From Gordonia lacunae (GTDB taxonomy: Bacteria > Actinomycetota > Actinomycetes > Mycobacteriales > Mycobacteriaceae), in contig NZ_NGFO01000024.1 in the NCBI RefSeq assembly GCF_002149015.1, positions 32,092-96,091 on the forward strand: a DNA stretch of 64,000 nucleotides. The letters are read 5' to 3'. The notes beneath the pieces were generated by a model. It ran no database searches. It was not told where the DNA came from and saw only the letters and a list, made by a program, of their open reading frames with translations. Position numbers and translations under genes: made by a program. Position 1 is the first letter of the stretch, and each line of letters opens with the position of its first letter. This document shows, piece after piece, positions 25,083 through 32,812 of this stretch.

Positions 25083-25111
25083 TGCGACCCGGCCATGGGG
25101 GCCGGGTCGCA
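25083..25111. terminator. Terminator after tauE
   Basis: A 12-bp stem (25083-25094 with 25100-25111) and a 5-base loop lie 37 bases beyond the tauE stop on the minus strand. The rest of 24890-25147 holds the upstream region of the DUF7455-type gene, with no convincing promoter motif. Confidence 0.75.
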
Positions 25112-25147
25112 CCACTCTACGTGTTCTGCACGGTTCGGGTCGGACGG

Positions 25148-26197
25148 TCAGCTCGTCCGGGTGGGGGAGTGCGTTCCGCTTGCACCCGCGTCGGGCTCGG
25201 GTGCGGAATCGGCGGCCGGGATGTCGGACGTCGATGCGCCCTCGACGACGGACCGGTTCGTGCCCTCCGCGCCCACGAGCGCCTCTTCCTGCTCCTCGCG
25301 GAAGTGGGTGACCGCGTCCGAGGACTCGTTCTCACGGTCGCGCAGGTATTCGCGGAGCGAGTAGGCGAACGCCGCGGCCCAGGCGATGGCGATCACGATG
25401 TAGAAGACGCTGCGTACCGAGCCGGGGGCGTCGATGAAATCGCTCTTGAGCAGGCTGCGCGTGTTGGTGAGAACGATCAGGCCGCCGACCGAGGCGCCGA
25501 GCAGGCGCGGCGGGATGTGGCGCACGAGCCATGCCGCGATCGGTGCGGCGATGACACCGCCGACGAGGATGGCGCCGACCCACGCGAAGTTGATGCCCTG
25601 CGAACCGAGGCTGAACAGGAAGCCGAGGCTGGCGGCGACGGCGATGATGAACTCGCTCGTGTCGATCGAACCGATCACCTTGCGGGGCTCGAGGCGGCCG
25701 CTGGCCAGGATGGCCGGGGTGCCGACCGGTCCCCAGCCGCCGCCACCGGTGGCGTCGACGAATCCGGCGACGAATCCGAGCGGGCTGAGGAAACGCTTGC
25801 GCAGCGGCTTGCCGAGGTTGTGACGGGGAATGCCCTGGAAGGTGAAGCGCACCAGGATGTACAGACCCAACAGCAGGAGGATCACGGCCATGACGGGGGC
25901 CGCGGTCTCGGTGGAGAGACTCGACAGGATCGTGGCGCCGAGGAATGCACCGATGGCGCCCGGGATCGCGATGCGGCGCACGACGCGCCAGTCGACGTTG
26001 CCGAACTTCCAGTGCGAGACGCCGGACACCAGGGTGGTGCCGATCTCGGCCAGGTGAACCGTGGCCGACGCGGCAGCCGGGTTGGTGCCGATGGCGAGTA
26101 GGAGGGTCGTGGTGGTGACGCCATAAGCCATGCCGAGACTGCCGTCGACGAGCTGAGCAGCGAAGCCGACGAGGCCGATCAGGACAATCGTTCTCAT
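25148..26197 (-). CDS. Sulfite exporter TauE/SafE family permease
   Basis: The 349-residue membrane protein has about eight helices. The two halves carry the family glycine-rich motifs (AAQLVDGSLGMAYGVTTTTLL near the start and GFVAGFVDATGGGGWGPVGTP near the middle). A hydrophilic Glu/Ser-rich tail of about 55 residues follows. Family members export sulfite or organosulfonates. The ATG at 26197 follows GGAAAGACC. A hairpin and a 31-codon leader with a cysteine near its end lie upstream, which supports a sulfur-related role here. Confidence 0.85.
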   Translation of the reverse strand: MRTIVLIGLVGFAAQLVDGSLGMAYGVTTTTLLLAIGTNPAAASATVHLAEIGTTLVSGVSHWKFGNVDWRVVRRIAIPGAIGAFLGATILSSLSTETAAPVMAVILLLLGLYILVRFTFQGIPRHNLGKPLRKRFLSPLGFVAGFVDATGGGGWGPVGTPAILASGRLEPRKVIGSIDTSEFIIAVAASLGFLFSLGSQGINFAWVGAILVGGVIAAPIAAWLVRHIPPRLLGASVGGLIVLTNTRSLLKSDFIDAPGSVRSVFYIVIAIAWAAAFAYSLREYLRDRENESSDAVTHFREEQEEALVGAEGTNRSVVEGASTSDIPAADSAPEPDAGASGTHSPTRTS

Positions 26198-26215
26198 AGT
26201 GGGTCTTTCCGGGAA

Positions 26216-26237
26216 GTCACACCGTCAGGGGTGTGAC
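26216..26237 (-). promoter_or_regulatory. Hairpin just upstream of tauE
   Basis: A perfect 8-bp stem GTCACACC/GGTGTGAC with a 6-base loop ends 18 bases before the tauE ATG. It could mask the ribosome site or act in attenuation together with the leader peptide at 26323-26418. The remaining sequence between leader and tauE contains a GC-rich CCCGCCCCGGGGCCC run. Confidence 0.5.
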
Positions 26238-26322
26238 GAGGCGGGAGCGGGCACGATGCGGCCGCGAGAAGAGAAACGCAGAGATGGGGACGCACGTGGG
26301 CCCCGGGGCGGGTCGGACCGCC

Positions 26323-26418
26323 TCACAGACACAGCATCGAGGCTGTACGCAGCAGGTCAACGGTGGCGCGGCGCACCAGCATGGCGCCGCGTCTGCTCCC
26401 GGTCACTGCGTACGTCAC
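26323..26418 (-). CDS. Leader peptide of the sulfur-regulation type
   Basis: The 31-codon frame from GTG 26418 ends LVRRATVDLLRTASMLCL. A 19-residue form could start at ATG 26382. The pattern RR-x-x-VDL-x-R-x-x-S-x-LC near the C-terminus resembles short actinobacterial leader peptides that I know from upstream of cysteine and sulfate genes, where ribosome movement at cysteine codons controls the downstream gene. GTG 26418 follows TAGGAT by six bases (a possible -10, giving a leaderless transcript), and AGGA seven bases upstream could also serve as a ribosome site. tauE starts 125 bases downstream. Confidence 0.6.
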   Translation of the reverse strand: MTYAVTGSRRGAMLVRRATVDLLRTASMLCL

Positions 26419-26532
26419 CGCGCCATCCTATGTAGTGCGTCGCGGAAACCCCGACTCTCCAGCTGGGTCGAAATCGGTGCGCGCACAAATCTTGACAGAT
26501 CGGTCATTCTCGTATCTGACCGGACGCAGAAG

Positions 26533-26573
26533 CGCCGTCGCCCCCGTACCGGAGAGGCACGGGGGCGACGGCG
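26533..26573. terminator. Strong terminator after sigA
   Basis: A perfect 15-bp stem (26533-26547 with 26559-26573) and an 11-base loop lie 18 bases beyond the sigA stop on the minus strand. The 26198-26590 interval otherwise holds only the tauE leader region and no further gene. Confidence 0.88.
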
Positions 26574-26590
26574 TCGAACGAAGCGGGTAG

Positions 26591-28012
26591 CTAGTCCAGG
26601 TAGTCGCGCAGGACCTGCGAGCGCGACGGGTGGCGCAGCTTCGACATGGTCTTGGACTCGATCTGACGGATGCGCTCACGGGTCACGCCGTACACCTGGC
26701 CGATCTCGTCGAGGGTGCGGGGCTGACCGTCGGTGAGACCGAAACGCAGGCGGACGACGCCGGCCTCGCGCTCGGACAGGGTCTCCAGGACCGACTGCAG
26801 CTGATCCTGCAGCAGCGTGAAGCTGACCGCGTCGACCGCGACCACGGCTTCGGAATCCTCGATGAAGTCACCGAGCTGGCTGTCGCCCTCGTCGCCGATG
26901 GTCTGGTCCAGCGAGATGGGTTCCCGGGCGTACTGCTGGATCTCCAGCACCTTCTCCGGGGTGATGTCCATTTCCTTGGCGAGCTCTTCGGGCGTCGGCT
27001 CACGGCCGAGGTCCTGGAGGAGTTCACGCTGGATGCGTCCGAGCTTGTTGATGACCTCGACCATGTGCACCGGGATACGGATGGTGCGGGCCTGGTCGGC
27101 CATGGCACGGGTGATCGCCTGCCGGATCCACCAGGTGGCATAGGTCGAGAACTTGTAGCCCTTGGTGTAGTCGAACTTCTCGACCGCGCGGATCAGACCG
27201 AGGTTGCCCTCCTGGATCAGGTCCAGGAACGCCATGCCGCGGCCGGTGTAACGCTTGGCCAGGGACACGACCAGTCGGAGGTTCGCCTCGAGCAGGTGGT
27301 TCTTGGCTCGGTTGCCGTCGCGCGAGATCCAGTTGAGGTCGCGCTTCTGGGCGGTGCTGAGCTTCTCGCCGGCGTCCATGATGCGTCGGAGACGCTCGGT
27401 GGCGAAGAGCCCGGCCTCGATCCGCTTGGCGAGCTCGACCTCTTCCTCGGCGTTGAGCAGGGCGACCTTGCCGATCTGCTTCAGATACGCACGGACGCTG
27501 TCGGCCGAGGCGGTGAGCTCGGCGTCCTTGCGCGCCTGGCGCAGGGCTTCGGACTCCTCCTCGTCCCACACGAAGTCACCCGACTTCGCGGCGGCGGAGT
27601 CGTCTTTGGTGGCCTTGGCGGTGGCCGCGGCGGCCGGGGCCTTCGCGTCCGCGGACTCCTCGTCGTCGTCCGACTCGTCGGCGTCGTCCTCGTCGTCGAC
27701 CTCGAGATCGTCGATCTCGACGTCTTCGAGCTCGGCGTCGGGACCGTCGATGTCGTCGATCGAGTCCGGGTCGTCGGGCTCGGCGTTCGGATCGTCGCCC
27801 TCTGCCGACCCGGCCTTCTTGGCAGCCTTCTTCGGGGCCGCCTTCTTGGTGGCCTTCTTCGCTGCTGCCTTCTTGGCCGGGGCCTTGCGGGCGGCGGTCT
27901 TCTTCGCAGCCTTCTTGGCGGTCCGCTTGGCCGGGGCGTCGGTTGCGGCGGGGGTCGACTCGGTCGACTCCTCGGCCTCTACATCACCCTGGTGGGTCGT
28001 GATGGCTGCCAC
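26591..28012 (-). CDS. sigA: Primary RNA polymerase sigma factor SigA (RpoD)
   Basis: The 473-residue group 1 sigma factor has a C-terminal 320 residues almost identical to mycobacterial SigA through regions 1.2-4.2 (LVVSLAKRYTGRGMAFLDL; RERIRQIESKTMSKLRHPSRS). The N-terminus differs: a Lys/Ala-rich basic block (about 28-68) is followed by an Asp/Glu-rich acidic block (about 72-122). GTG 28012 is chosen for the AAAGG six bases upstream and the start VAAITTHQ. It is expected to be essential and to direct housekeeping transcription. Confidence 0.97.
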   Translation of the reverse strand: MAAITTHQGDVEAEESTESTPAATDAPAKRTAKKAAKKTAARKAPAKKAAAKKATKKAAPKKAAKKAGSAEGDDPNAEPDDPDSIDDIDGPDAELEDVEIDDLEVDDEDDADESDDDEESADAKAPAAAATAKATKDDSAAAKSGDFVWDEEESEALRQARKDAELTASADSVRAYLKQIGKVALLNAEEEVELAKRIEAGLFATERLRRIMDAGEKLSTAQKRDLNWISRDGNRAKNHLLEANLRLVVSLAKRYTGRGMAFLDLIQEGNLGLIRAVEKFDYTKGYKFSTYATWWIRQAITRAMADQARTIRIPVHMVEVINKLGRIQRELLQDLGREPTPEELAKEMDITPEKVLEIQQYAREPISLDQTIGDEGDSQLGDFIEDSEAVVAVDAVSFTLLQDQLQSVLETLSEREAGVVRLRFGLTDGQPRTLDEIGQVYGVTRERIRQIESKTMSKLRHPSRSQVLRDYLD

Positions 28013-28133
28013 GTACAACCTTTCGAACTGTCTTCTGTGGTGTCTTCTGTCGTCTGTCACCAGACGTGACACGGCAGCACGAGCCGCCGTGGACGAGGTC
28101 TTGGTTTCTCGGTTGGAATGACCGGTGACGACC

Positions 28134-28166
28134 ATTGTAACGACATCGTCGCGCCCGGTGTGTCAA
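28134..28166 (-). promoter_or_regulatory. Candidate sigA promoter
   Basis: On the minus strand a perfect TTGACA (28166-28161) precedes TACAAT (28139-28134), but the spacer is 21 bases, longer than the usual 17, so the -35 may not be used. The predicted leader of about 115 bases contains two copies of ACAGAAGAC. Confidence 0.35.
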
Positions 28167-28191
28167 AGACCTGGTCAATGCAGGCGCGGCG

Positions 28192-28995
28192 CTAGGTTTT
28201 GAGCCCCCGCGAGACCGCCATTGCGGCACCGACGATGCCGGCCGTGTTCAGCAGGACCGCCGGTACCACCGGGGTCTTGTTGGTCAGCAGCGGAATCCAC
28301 TTGTCGGACTTGCGGCTGATGCCCCCGCCGGCGATGAAGAGCTTCGGCCAGAAGAGGGCCTCGTAGGTTTCGAGTACCTCGGAGACCTTCTCCGTCCACT
28401 TCTCGTACGACCAACCCTTCTCCTCCCGGACGCGCGAGGAGGCCTGATGCTCGGCCTCCTTTTTGCCGACCTGGAGATGACCGAGCTCGGTGTTGGGCAC
28501 GAGGGTGCCGTCGATGAGGATCGCCGACCCGATGCCGGTCCCGAACGTCAGCAGCATCACAACCCCGGCGACGTCCTTGCCCGCGCCGTACGCGTCCTCG
28601 GCCATCCCCGCCGCGTCGGCGTCGTTGAGCACCGACACCTGCCTGCCGTCGAGGTGTCTGCTGAACAGGTCGTAGACGTCCGTGCCGATCCAGGCCTTGT
28701 CGATGTTGGCGGCCGTGCGCATGATCCCGTCGGTCACGACGCCGGGCAGGGTGATGCCGACCGGGCCCGGCCAGTCGAAGTGCGCCACGACCTCGGCCAC
28801 CCCGTCGGCCACGGCGTCGGGCGTCGCCGGCTGCGGGGTGAGCACCTTGAACCGCTCGCCGACGAGTTCACCGGAATCGAGGTCGACGATCCCGCCCTTG
28901 ATCCCGGAGCCGCCGACGTCCACCCCGAAACCGAGGTTGGTCGAAGACGTCGAACCGTCGGGGTCGGACGATTCGGGGACGGACGTGTCGGTCAT
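28192..28995 (-). CDS. ppgK: Polyphosphate glucokinase
   Basis: The 267-residue ROK-family kinase phosphorylates glucose with polyphosphate or ATP. The phosphate-binding loop is GFGVDVGGSGIKGG. The second phosphate motif is LTFGTGIGSA. The ROK motif ELGHLQVGKKEAEHQ with its glucose-binding Glu and His matches mycobacterial PpgK. The ATG at 28995 follows AGGGAG by eight bases. It lies next to sigA and divergent from suhB, as Rv2702 does. Confidence 0.95.
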   Translation of the reverse strand: MTDTSVPESSDPDGSTSSTNLGFGVDVGGSGIKGGIVDLDSGELVGERFKVLTPQPATPDAVADGVAEVVAHFDWPGPVGITLPGVVTDGIMRTAANIDKAWIGTDVYDLFSRHLDGRQVSVLNDADAAGMAEDAYGAGKDVAGVVMLLTFGTGIGSAILIDGTLVPNTELGHLQVGKKEAEHQASSRVREEKGWSYEKWTEKVSEVLETYEALFWPKLFIAGGGISRKSDKWIPLLTNKTPVVPAVLLNTAGIVGAAMAVSRGLKT

Positions 28996-29153
28996 GGCAG
29001 GGCTCCCTGTCCGGGTCGGCGGCAATCGGTAATCCAGGCTATCCACGTGACCCGTCGAACGCGCGACATCGCAACACTTGTCGACACGATTCGCCCGCAC
29101 GAGGCAAGAGATCGGTCACCGCGATCGGCGGCGCGTTCGGGCGATGTGCTGAC

Positions 29154-30098
29154 ATGGAAGGCGTGGATCAGACAATTCCGGTGGACGAGCTCGCCGCGGT
29201 CGCCGACACCGTGGCCCGGGAGGCCGCCGCGCACGTGCGTCGCCGCCGGCCCGAATTGTTCGGTGCGACACCGGGACACGGCGCGCCCTCGGTGTCCGGG
29301 GCCCCAGACGCGGCCGTGTCCGCCGAGTCGACGGAACAAGCCGTGTCGACGAAGTCGACAGAACAGGCCGTGTCGACGAAGTCGACGGAAACCGATCCGG
29401 TCACCCTCGCCGACACCGAGACCGAGCGACTGATCCGCTCGCTGCTCCGTCAGGCACGTCCCGACGACGAGGTGCTCGGGGAGGAGGACGGCGGCAGCCG
29501 TGCGGTGCCCTCCGGCGTCCGATGGGTCGTCGACCCGATCGACGGCACCGTCAACTTCATGTACGGCGTGCCGGCCTACGCCGTGTCGGTCGCGGCGCAG
29601 GTCGACGGCCGGTCGGTGGCCGGGGTGGTCGTCGACGTGGCCCGCGACGTGACCTACGGCGCGACCCTCGGCGGCGGAGCCTGGGCGGCGGATTCGACCG
29701 GGGTCCGGCGGCCGCTGCGCTGCAACCCGGTCGATCGTGCCGAACTGGCTCTGGTGGCAACGGGTTTCGGCTACGACGCCGCGCGGCGCCGGCAGCAGGG
29801 TCGCATCGTCGCCGAACTGCTGCCGCGTGTGCGGGACGTACGTCGCATCGGTGCCGCGGCCCTCGATCTGTGCATGGTCGCCGCCGGCGCCGTCGACGCG
29901 CATTACGAACACGGCCTGAGCCCGTGGGACTGGGCGGCGGGAGGCCTCATCGCCGCCGAAGCCGGCGCGGTCGTCCAGACGCCGCCGCCGGACTCGAGGG
30001 CCGACGAGGGGCACATCACCGTCGCCGTCGCGCCGGGTGTGGCCGACGAATTCCTCGCACTGCTGGACGAATTCGACGCGCGCAGCCCGCTGACCTGA
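29154..30098 (+). CDS. suhB: Inositol-1-monophosphatase SuhB
   Basis: The 314-residue Mg2+-dependent phosphatase has all three family motifs: TDPVTLADTETE, EVLGEEDG, and the signature WVVDPIDGTVNF. The C-terminal WDWAAGGLIAAEAGA is also present. It dephosphorylates inositol 1-phosphate for phosphatidylinositol-based lipids. Relative to mycobacterial SuhB it has an N-terminal Ser/Thr-rich insert at about residues 55-80, built of a tandem 9-residue repeat. The ATG at 29154 or the GTG nine bases later could be used. Confidence 0.9.
   Translation: MEGVDQTIPVDELAAVADTVAREAAAHVRRRRPELFGATPGHGAPSVSGAPDAAVSAESTEQAVSTKSTEQAVSTKSTETDPVTLADTETERLIRSLLRQARPDDEVLGEEDGGSRAVPSGVRWVVDPIDGTVNFMYGVPAYAVSVAAQVDGRSVAGVVVDVARDVTYGATLGGGAWAADSTGVRRPLRCNPVDRAELALVATGFGYDAARRRQQGRIVAELLPRVRDVRRIGAAALDLCMVAAGAVDAHYEHGLSPWDWAAGGLIAAEAGAVVQTPPPDSRADEGHITVAVAPGVADEFLALLDEFDARSPLT
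29328..29390 (+). repeat. 27-bp in-frame tandem repeat inside suhB
   Basis: Two copies (29328-29354, 29355-29381) and a partial third (29382-29390) encode STEQAVSTK units. They lie in the surface segment before the catalytic core and keep the frame. Confidence 0.9.
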
Positions 30099-30164
30099 CA
30101 GTCCGGCCGCCGGTCGGTCGGCGCTGCGTCCGCCGGCGTGACGCGCGAAGGTCGGCCGCGAAGG

Positions 30165-30857
30165 TCAGCAGGGAGTGGAGTGGACGGCCTCGACGAGCAC
30201 CGGGTCGACGCCGCTCGCCGGGTTCTTCGGGTCCGCCGACCGCAGGGCCTCCAGTGCGGCTTGCGCGTCCTGCGACATCTCGCCACCCGAGTGGTGGACA
30301 CCCAGCGCGACATCGACGGCCGTCCCGCGCCGGCCGTCGTCGACCAGCTGGGCGCACGGGAACGCGAGCCACGTGGCCGCCGCCGCGGCGCGACCGGCCG
30401 GACCGAACCGGATCTGCGCGACGCAGTTGAGATCCCGGTTGGGGTACACCGGATCGTCGGCATACGGATTGTCCGGCACCGGGGTGAACCCCTGTGCAGT
30501 GAGGTCGTCGGACACCGTCCGGGCCGCGCCGCGCTCGTCGGAGGCGTTGAGGACTCGCACACCGAAGGTCGACAGCGGAGCCGGTGCGACCCCGAGCATC
30601 TCGTCGCGTCCGACGACGGTCAGCGTCGGCGGTGCGGCCGGAGCGGGTGCGCCGGCCTCCACCGACGTCGGGGGCGTCGGCTGATTGCAGGCCGTCGGTA
30701 CGGATTCGGTGTCGCCACCGCCCAGCGCGATCGCCCACACCACCACACCGACGACCATCAGGACGACGACCGTGATGATCGCGGGGGCATAGCGGCGCCG
30801 ACGGTAGGATCGGCCCTGCTCGTCTGTCGGATAGCCGGACGTAATCTTCGACACCAC
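30165..30857 (-). CDS. cei: Envelope integrity protein Cei (LytR_C domain)
   Basis: The 230-residue protein has a basic cytoplasmic N-terminus, one membrane segment (about 25-45) and an extracytoplasmic LytR C-terminal domain (about 90-180, VRVLNASDERGAARTVSDDL). Two cysteine pairs may form disulfides. Cei (Rv2700) is required for envelope integrity and virulence in mycobacteria. GTG 30857 lies nine bases after AGGAG. A GTG at 30875 is possible. The neighbours (SuhB and DUF4193) support the assignment. Confidence 0.85.
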   Translation of the reverse strand: MVSKITSGYPTDEQGRSYRRRRYAPAIITVVVLMVVGVVVWAIALGGGDTESVPTACNQPTPPTSVEAGAPAPAAPPTLTVVGRDEMLGVAPAPLSTFGVRVLNASDERGAARTVSDDLTAQGFTPVPDNPYADDPVYPNRDLNCVAQIRFGPAGRAAAAATWLAFPCAQLVDDGRRGTAVDVALGVHHSGGEMSQDAQAALEALRSADPKNPASGVDPVLVEAVHSTPC

Positions 30858-31017
30858 CGTGGACTGGCTCCTCACTGGGCGTTGCGTGATCTCGGATCAC
30901 TCTAGAGGGTGGCCCCGCGGCGGCCCGCGTGCCTCGCCGGGAGAGGCGTCGCCGGGGTGAATCGAGTCGTCTGCCGACCGATGATGCGAAACTTACCGAC
31001 GAGTTGGGTCCAGCGTA

Positions 31018-31046
31018 TTGACCTTGAGTAGGGTGTCGACTATGCT
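31018..31046 (+). promoter_or_regulatory. SigA-type promoter before the DUF4193 gene
   Basis: TTGACC (31018-31023) and TATGCT (31041-31046) are separated by exactly 17 bases. Transcription from here would give a leader of about 215 bases before the DUF4193 gene. The whole interval 30858-31267 has no convincing gene. It holds this promoter, the CRP-like site at 31092-31107 and, on the minus strand, the cei upstream region. Confidence 0.6.
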
Positions 31047-31091
31047 TCGGGCGCCCGCGCTTCCAGACCCGGGGTGCGCCTGATATCGAAC

Positions 31092-31107
31092 CGTGATCGA
31101 AATCACG
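31092..31107. promoter_or_regulatory. CRP-like palindrome
   Basis: CGTGA-N6-TCACG is a perfect palindrome of the cAMP-receptor-protein class (core TGTGA-N6-TCACA). It lies about 46 bases beyond the start site expected for the promoter at 31018. A weak second -10 (TACGAA, 31128-31133) would place it near -41. Confidence 0.45.
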
Positions 31108-31267
31108 CAATACGTCTGTTTCTCTGGTACGAATCTCGCCCGAGACGACGTTGCAGTGACCCCATCGGTAAGACAATCCCGGCGGAGTCGTGCGCAAGAA
31201 CACCGGGTGGCGACGCCAGCGCCGTCACCGTGAGCGCCCCTCACACTCTCGACAAGTTAGGCACAGA

Positions 31268-31567
31268 ATGGCTACAGATTATGACGCGCCGCGGCGGACG
31301 GAGACCGAGGACCTCAACGAGGACTCGCTCGAAGAGCTGAAGGCCCGGCGCAGCGAGGCGCAGTCTTCCGCGGTGGATGTCGACGAGAGTGACACCGCGG
31401 AATCCTTCGAACTTCCCGGCGCCGATCTCTCCGGCGAAGAACTGTCGGTGCGTGTCATCCCCAAGCAGGCCGACGAGTTCACTTGTACCAGCTGCTTTCT
31501 CGTCTATCACCGCAGCCGGCTGGCCGAGGAGAACGGAAGCTCGCTCATCTGCGTCGACTGCGCGTGA
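31268..31567 (+). CDS. DUF4193 small zinc-ribbon protein (Rv2699c-like)
   Basis: The 99-residue acidic protein has a C-terminal zinc ribbon formed by CTSC (about 73-76) and CVDC at the very end. Both Cys pairs and the start MATDYDAPR are typical of DUF4193, a family almost confined to actinobacteria. The ATG at 31268 matches the family. Function is unknown. In M. tuberculosis the equivalent gene (Rv2699c) is recalled as strongly transcribed. The good promoter and long leader fit that. Confidence 0.88.
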   Translation: MATDYDAPRRTETEDLNEDSLEELKARRSEAQSSAVDVDESDTAESFELPGADLSGEELSVRVIPKQADEFTCTSCFLVYHRSRLAEENGSSLICVDCA

Positions 31568-31598
31568 GCAGGTCCGCGATCAGCGATTGACAGCTGAT

Positions 31599-31634
31599 GA
31601 AGGGGGCCGACGCCGAACACGGCGCGGCCCCTTC
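31599..31634. terminator. Bidirectional terminator
   Basis: GAAGGGG pairs with CCCCTTC as the outer stem and CGCCG with CGGCG as the inner stem with an AACA loop, between the convergent DUF4193 and DUF3093 genes. Confidence 0.75.
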
Positions 31635-31647
31635 GTCGTGTCCGGGG

Positions 31648-32220
31648 TCAGGCGGTGGGTTCGGGACGGTCGGCCGCGGCGTCCTCGATGCCCAGGGCCG
31701 CGAGGAGTTCGGCCGGACGGCGGGTGGACACGAGCCAGTACGGCGTCGGGTCGTCGGGGTCGTCGAGCACGATGAGGACCATCGTCTTCACCCAGGACCG
31801 GTGCACGAGGTAGGCGGCCGGATCGAGCTGGCGGCCGAGAGCCGCGCTCTTGGCGGACGCCGGAACCGTTGCCGCGCGCGCCACGACGCCACGCGGCAGA
31901 ACAGCGCGATGGGCGTGCAGTTCCCGGTCCGGGGTCACCCGGATACGGGTGCGGCCCATCGACCACAGCATCACCGCGCACAGCACGCCGGTGGCGACGT
32001 AACCGATGATGCTCCAGGCGCTCCCGCGCGCCGACAACTGGATCTCGTAGCCCACCACGCCGGTGAGGACCACGGCGGCGAGCCACCACCACCAGGGGAC
32101 GTACAGCCGCTCGTCGAACCGATCGGTCGTCGAGTCGGCGACGCCGGCGTTCCGCCCGGTGGGTGCGGGGGAGGCGTCCGACGTGCCCCCGGGGCGCTCA
32201 GGCGAATGATCTGCGGTCAC
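31648..32220 (-). CDS. DUF3093 membrane protein (Rv2698-like)
   Basis: The 190-residue protein has two adjacent membrane helices at about 41-60 and 68-86, after a Pro/Ser-rich N-terminus. The segment RFDERLYVPWWWWLAAVVL before the first helix is characteristic of DUF3093. A soluble C-terminal domain ends in STRRPAELLAAL. The GTG at 32220 lies 22 bases from the divergent dut start. Function is unknown. Confidence 0.85.
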   Translation of the reverse strand: MTADHSPERPGGTSDASPAPTGRNAGVADSTTDRFDERLYVPWWWWLAAVVLTGVVGYEIQLSARGSAWSIIGYVATGVLCAVMLWSMGRTRIRVTPDRELHAHRAVLPRGVVARAATVPASAKSAALGRQLDPAAYLVHRSWVKTMVLIVLDDPDDPTPYWLVSTRRPAELLAALGIEDAAADRPEPTA

Positions 32221-32242
32221 GTGACCAGCGTAGTCTGCGTCC

Positions 32243-32728
32243 GTGACCCCAGATCTCCCCCCTGTGCACCCCTCCGCCCCGGCGTCGATCGCGGTCCGTC
32301 GCCTCGACCCCGACCTACCCCTGCCGACCAGGGCGCACCCGGGTGATGCGGGGGTCGACCTCTACTCGACGATCGATCTGGAACTGCCCGCCGGGCGCCG
32401 GCAGCTCGTCGGAACCGGGATCGCGGTGGCCCTGCCCGTGGGCACCGTCGGGCTGATCCACCCGCGGTCGGGCCTGGCCGCCCGGGCCGGCCTGTCGGTC
32501 GTGAACACCCCGGGCACCATCGACGCCGGCTATCGCGGGGAGATCAAGGTCTGTCTGATCAACCACGACCCGGAACAGACGATCTCGATCGCGCGCGGCG
32601 ACCGGATCGCTCAGCTGATCGTGCAGCGGGTCGAGCTGCCCGAGTTCGTCGAGGTCGACGAACTCGACGAGACCGCCCGGGGCGACGGCGGTTACGGATC
32701 GAGCGGCGGTTCGGCGATTCTCGCCTGA
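32243..32728 (+). CDS. dut: dUTP pyrophosphatase
   Basis: The 161-residue trimeric dUTPase hydrolyses dUTP to dUMP. All five motifs are present: AHPGDAGVDLYS, HPRSGLAARAGLSV, NTPGTIDAGYRGEI, RGDRIAQLIVQRV and the C-terminal arm GDGGYGSSGG. The GTG at 32243 gives the usual length. It is divergent from the DUF3093 gene and followed by the DUF3710 gene, as in the Rv2697c region. Confidence 0.96.
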   Translation: MTPDLPPVHPSAPASIAVRRLDPDLPLPTRAHPGDAGVDLYSTIDLELPAGRRQLVGTGIAVALPVGTVGLIHPRSGLAARAGLSVVNTPGTIDAGYRGEIKVCLINHDPEQTISIARGDRIAQLIVQRVELPEFVEVDELDETARGDGGYGSSGGSAILA

Positions 32729-32812
32729 CCTCCGCCCGGCGGTGGTGGATTACTGTTTCCGGTGTGGCCGGCGGATCGTCGTCGCCGGCGGTGACGAACG
32801 AGGAGTGACGCG

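Noticed and set aside
26198..26418. Known riboswitch (SAM or similar) before tauE
   Set aside because: No riboswitch core that I know fits. The leader peptide and hairpin explain the conserved-looking parts better.
26492..26518. TTGACA followed by TATCTG on the plus strand between tauE and sigA
   Set aside because: The spacer is only 15 bases and transcription would run into the sigA terminator and antisense to sigA. No gene follows.
31074..31340. Plus-strand frame of 88 codons before the DUF4193 gene
   Set aside because: It overlaps the DUF4193 start in another frame, has no family resemblance and no ribosome site. The region is better read as promoter and leader.
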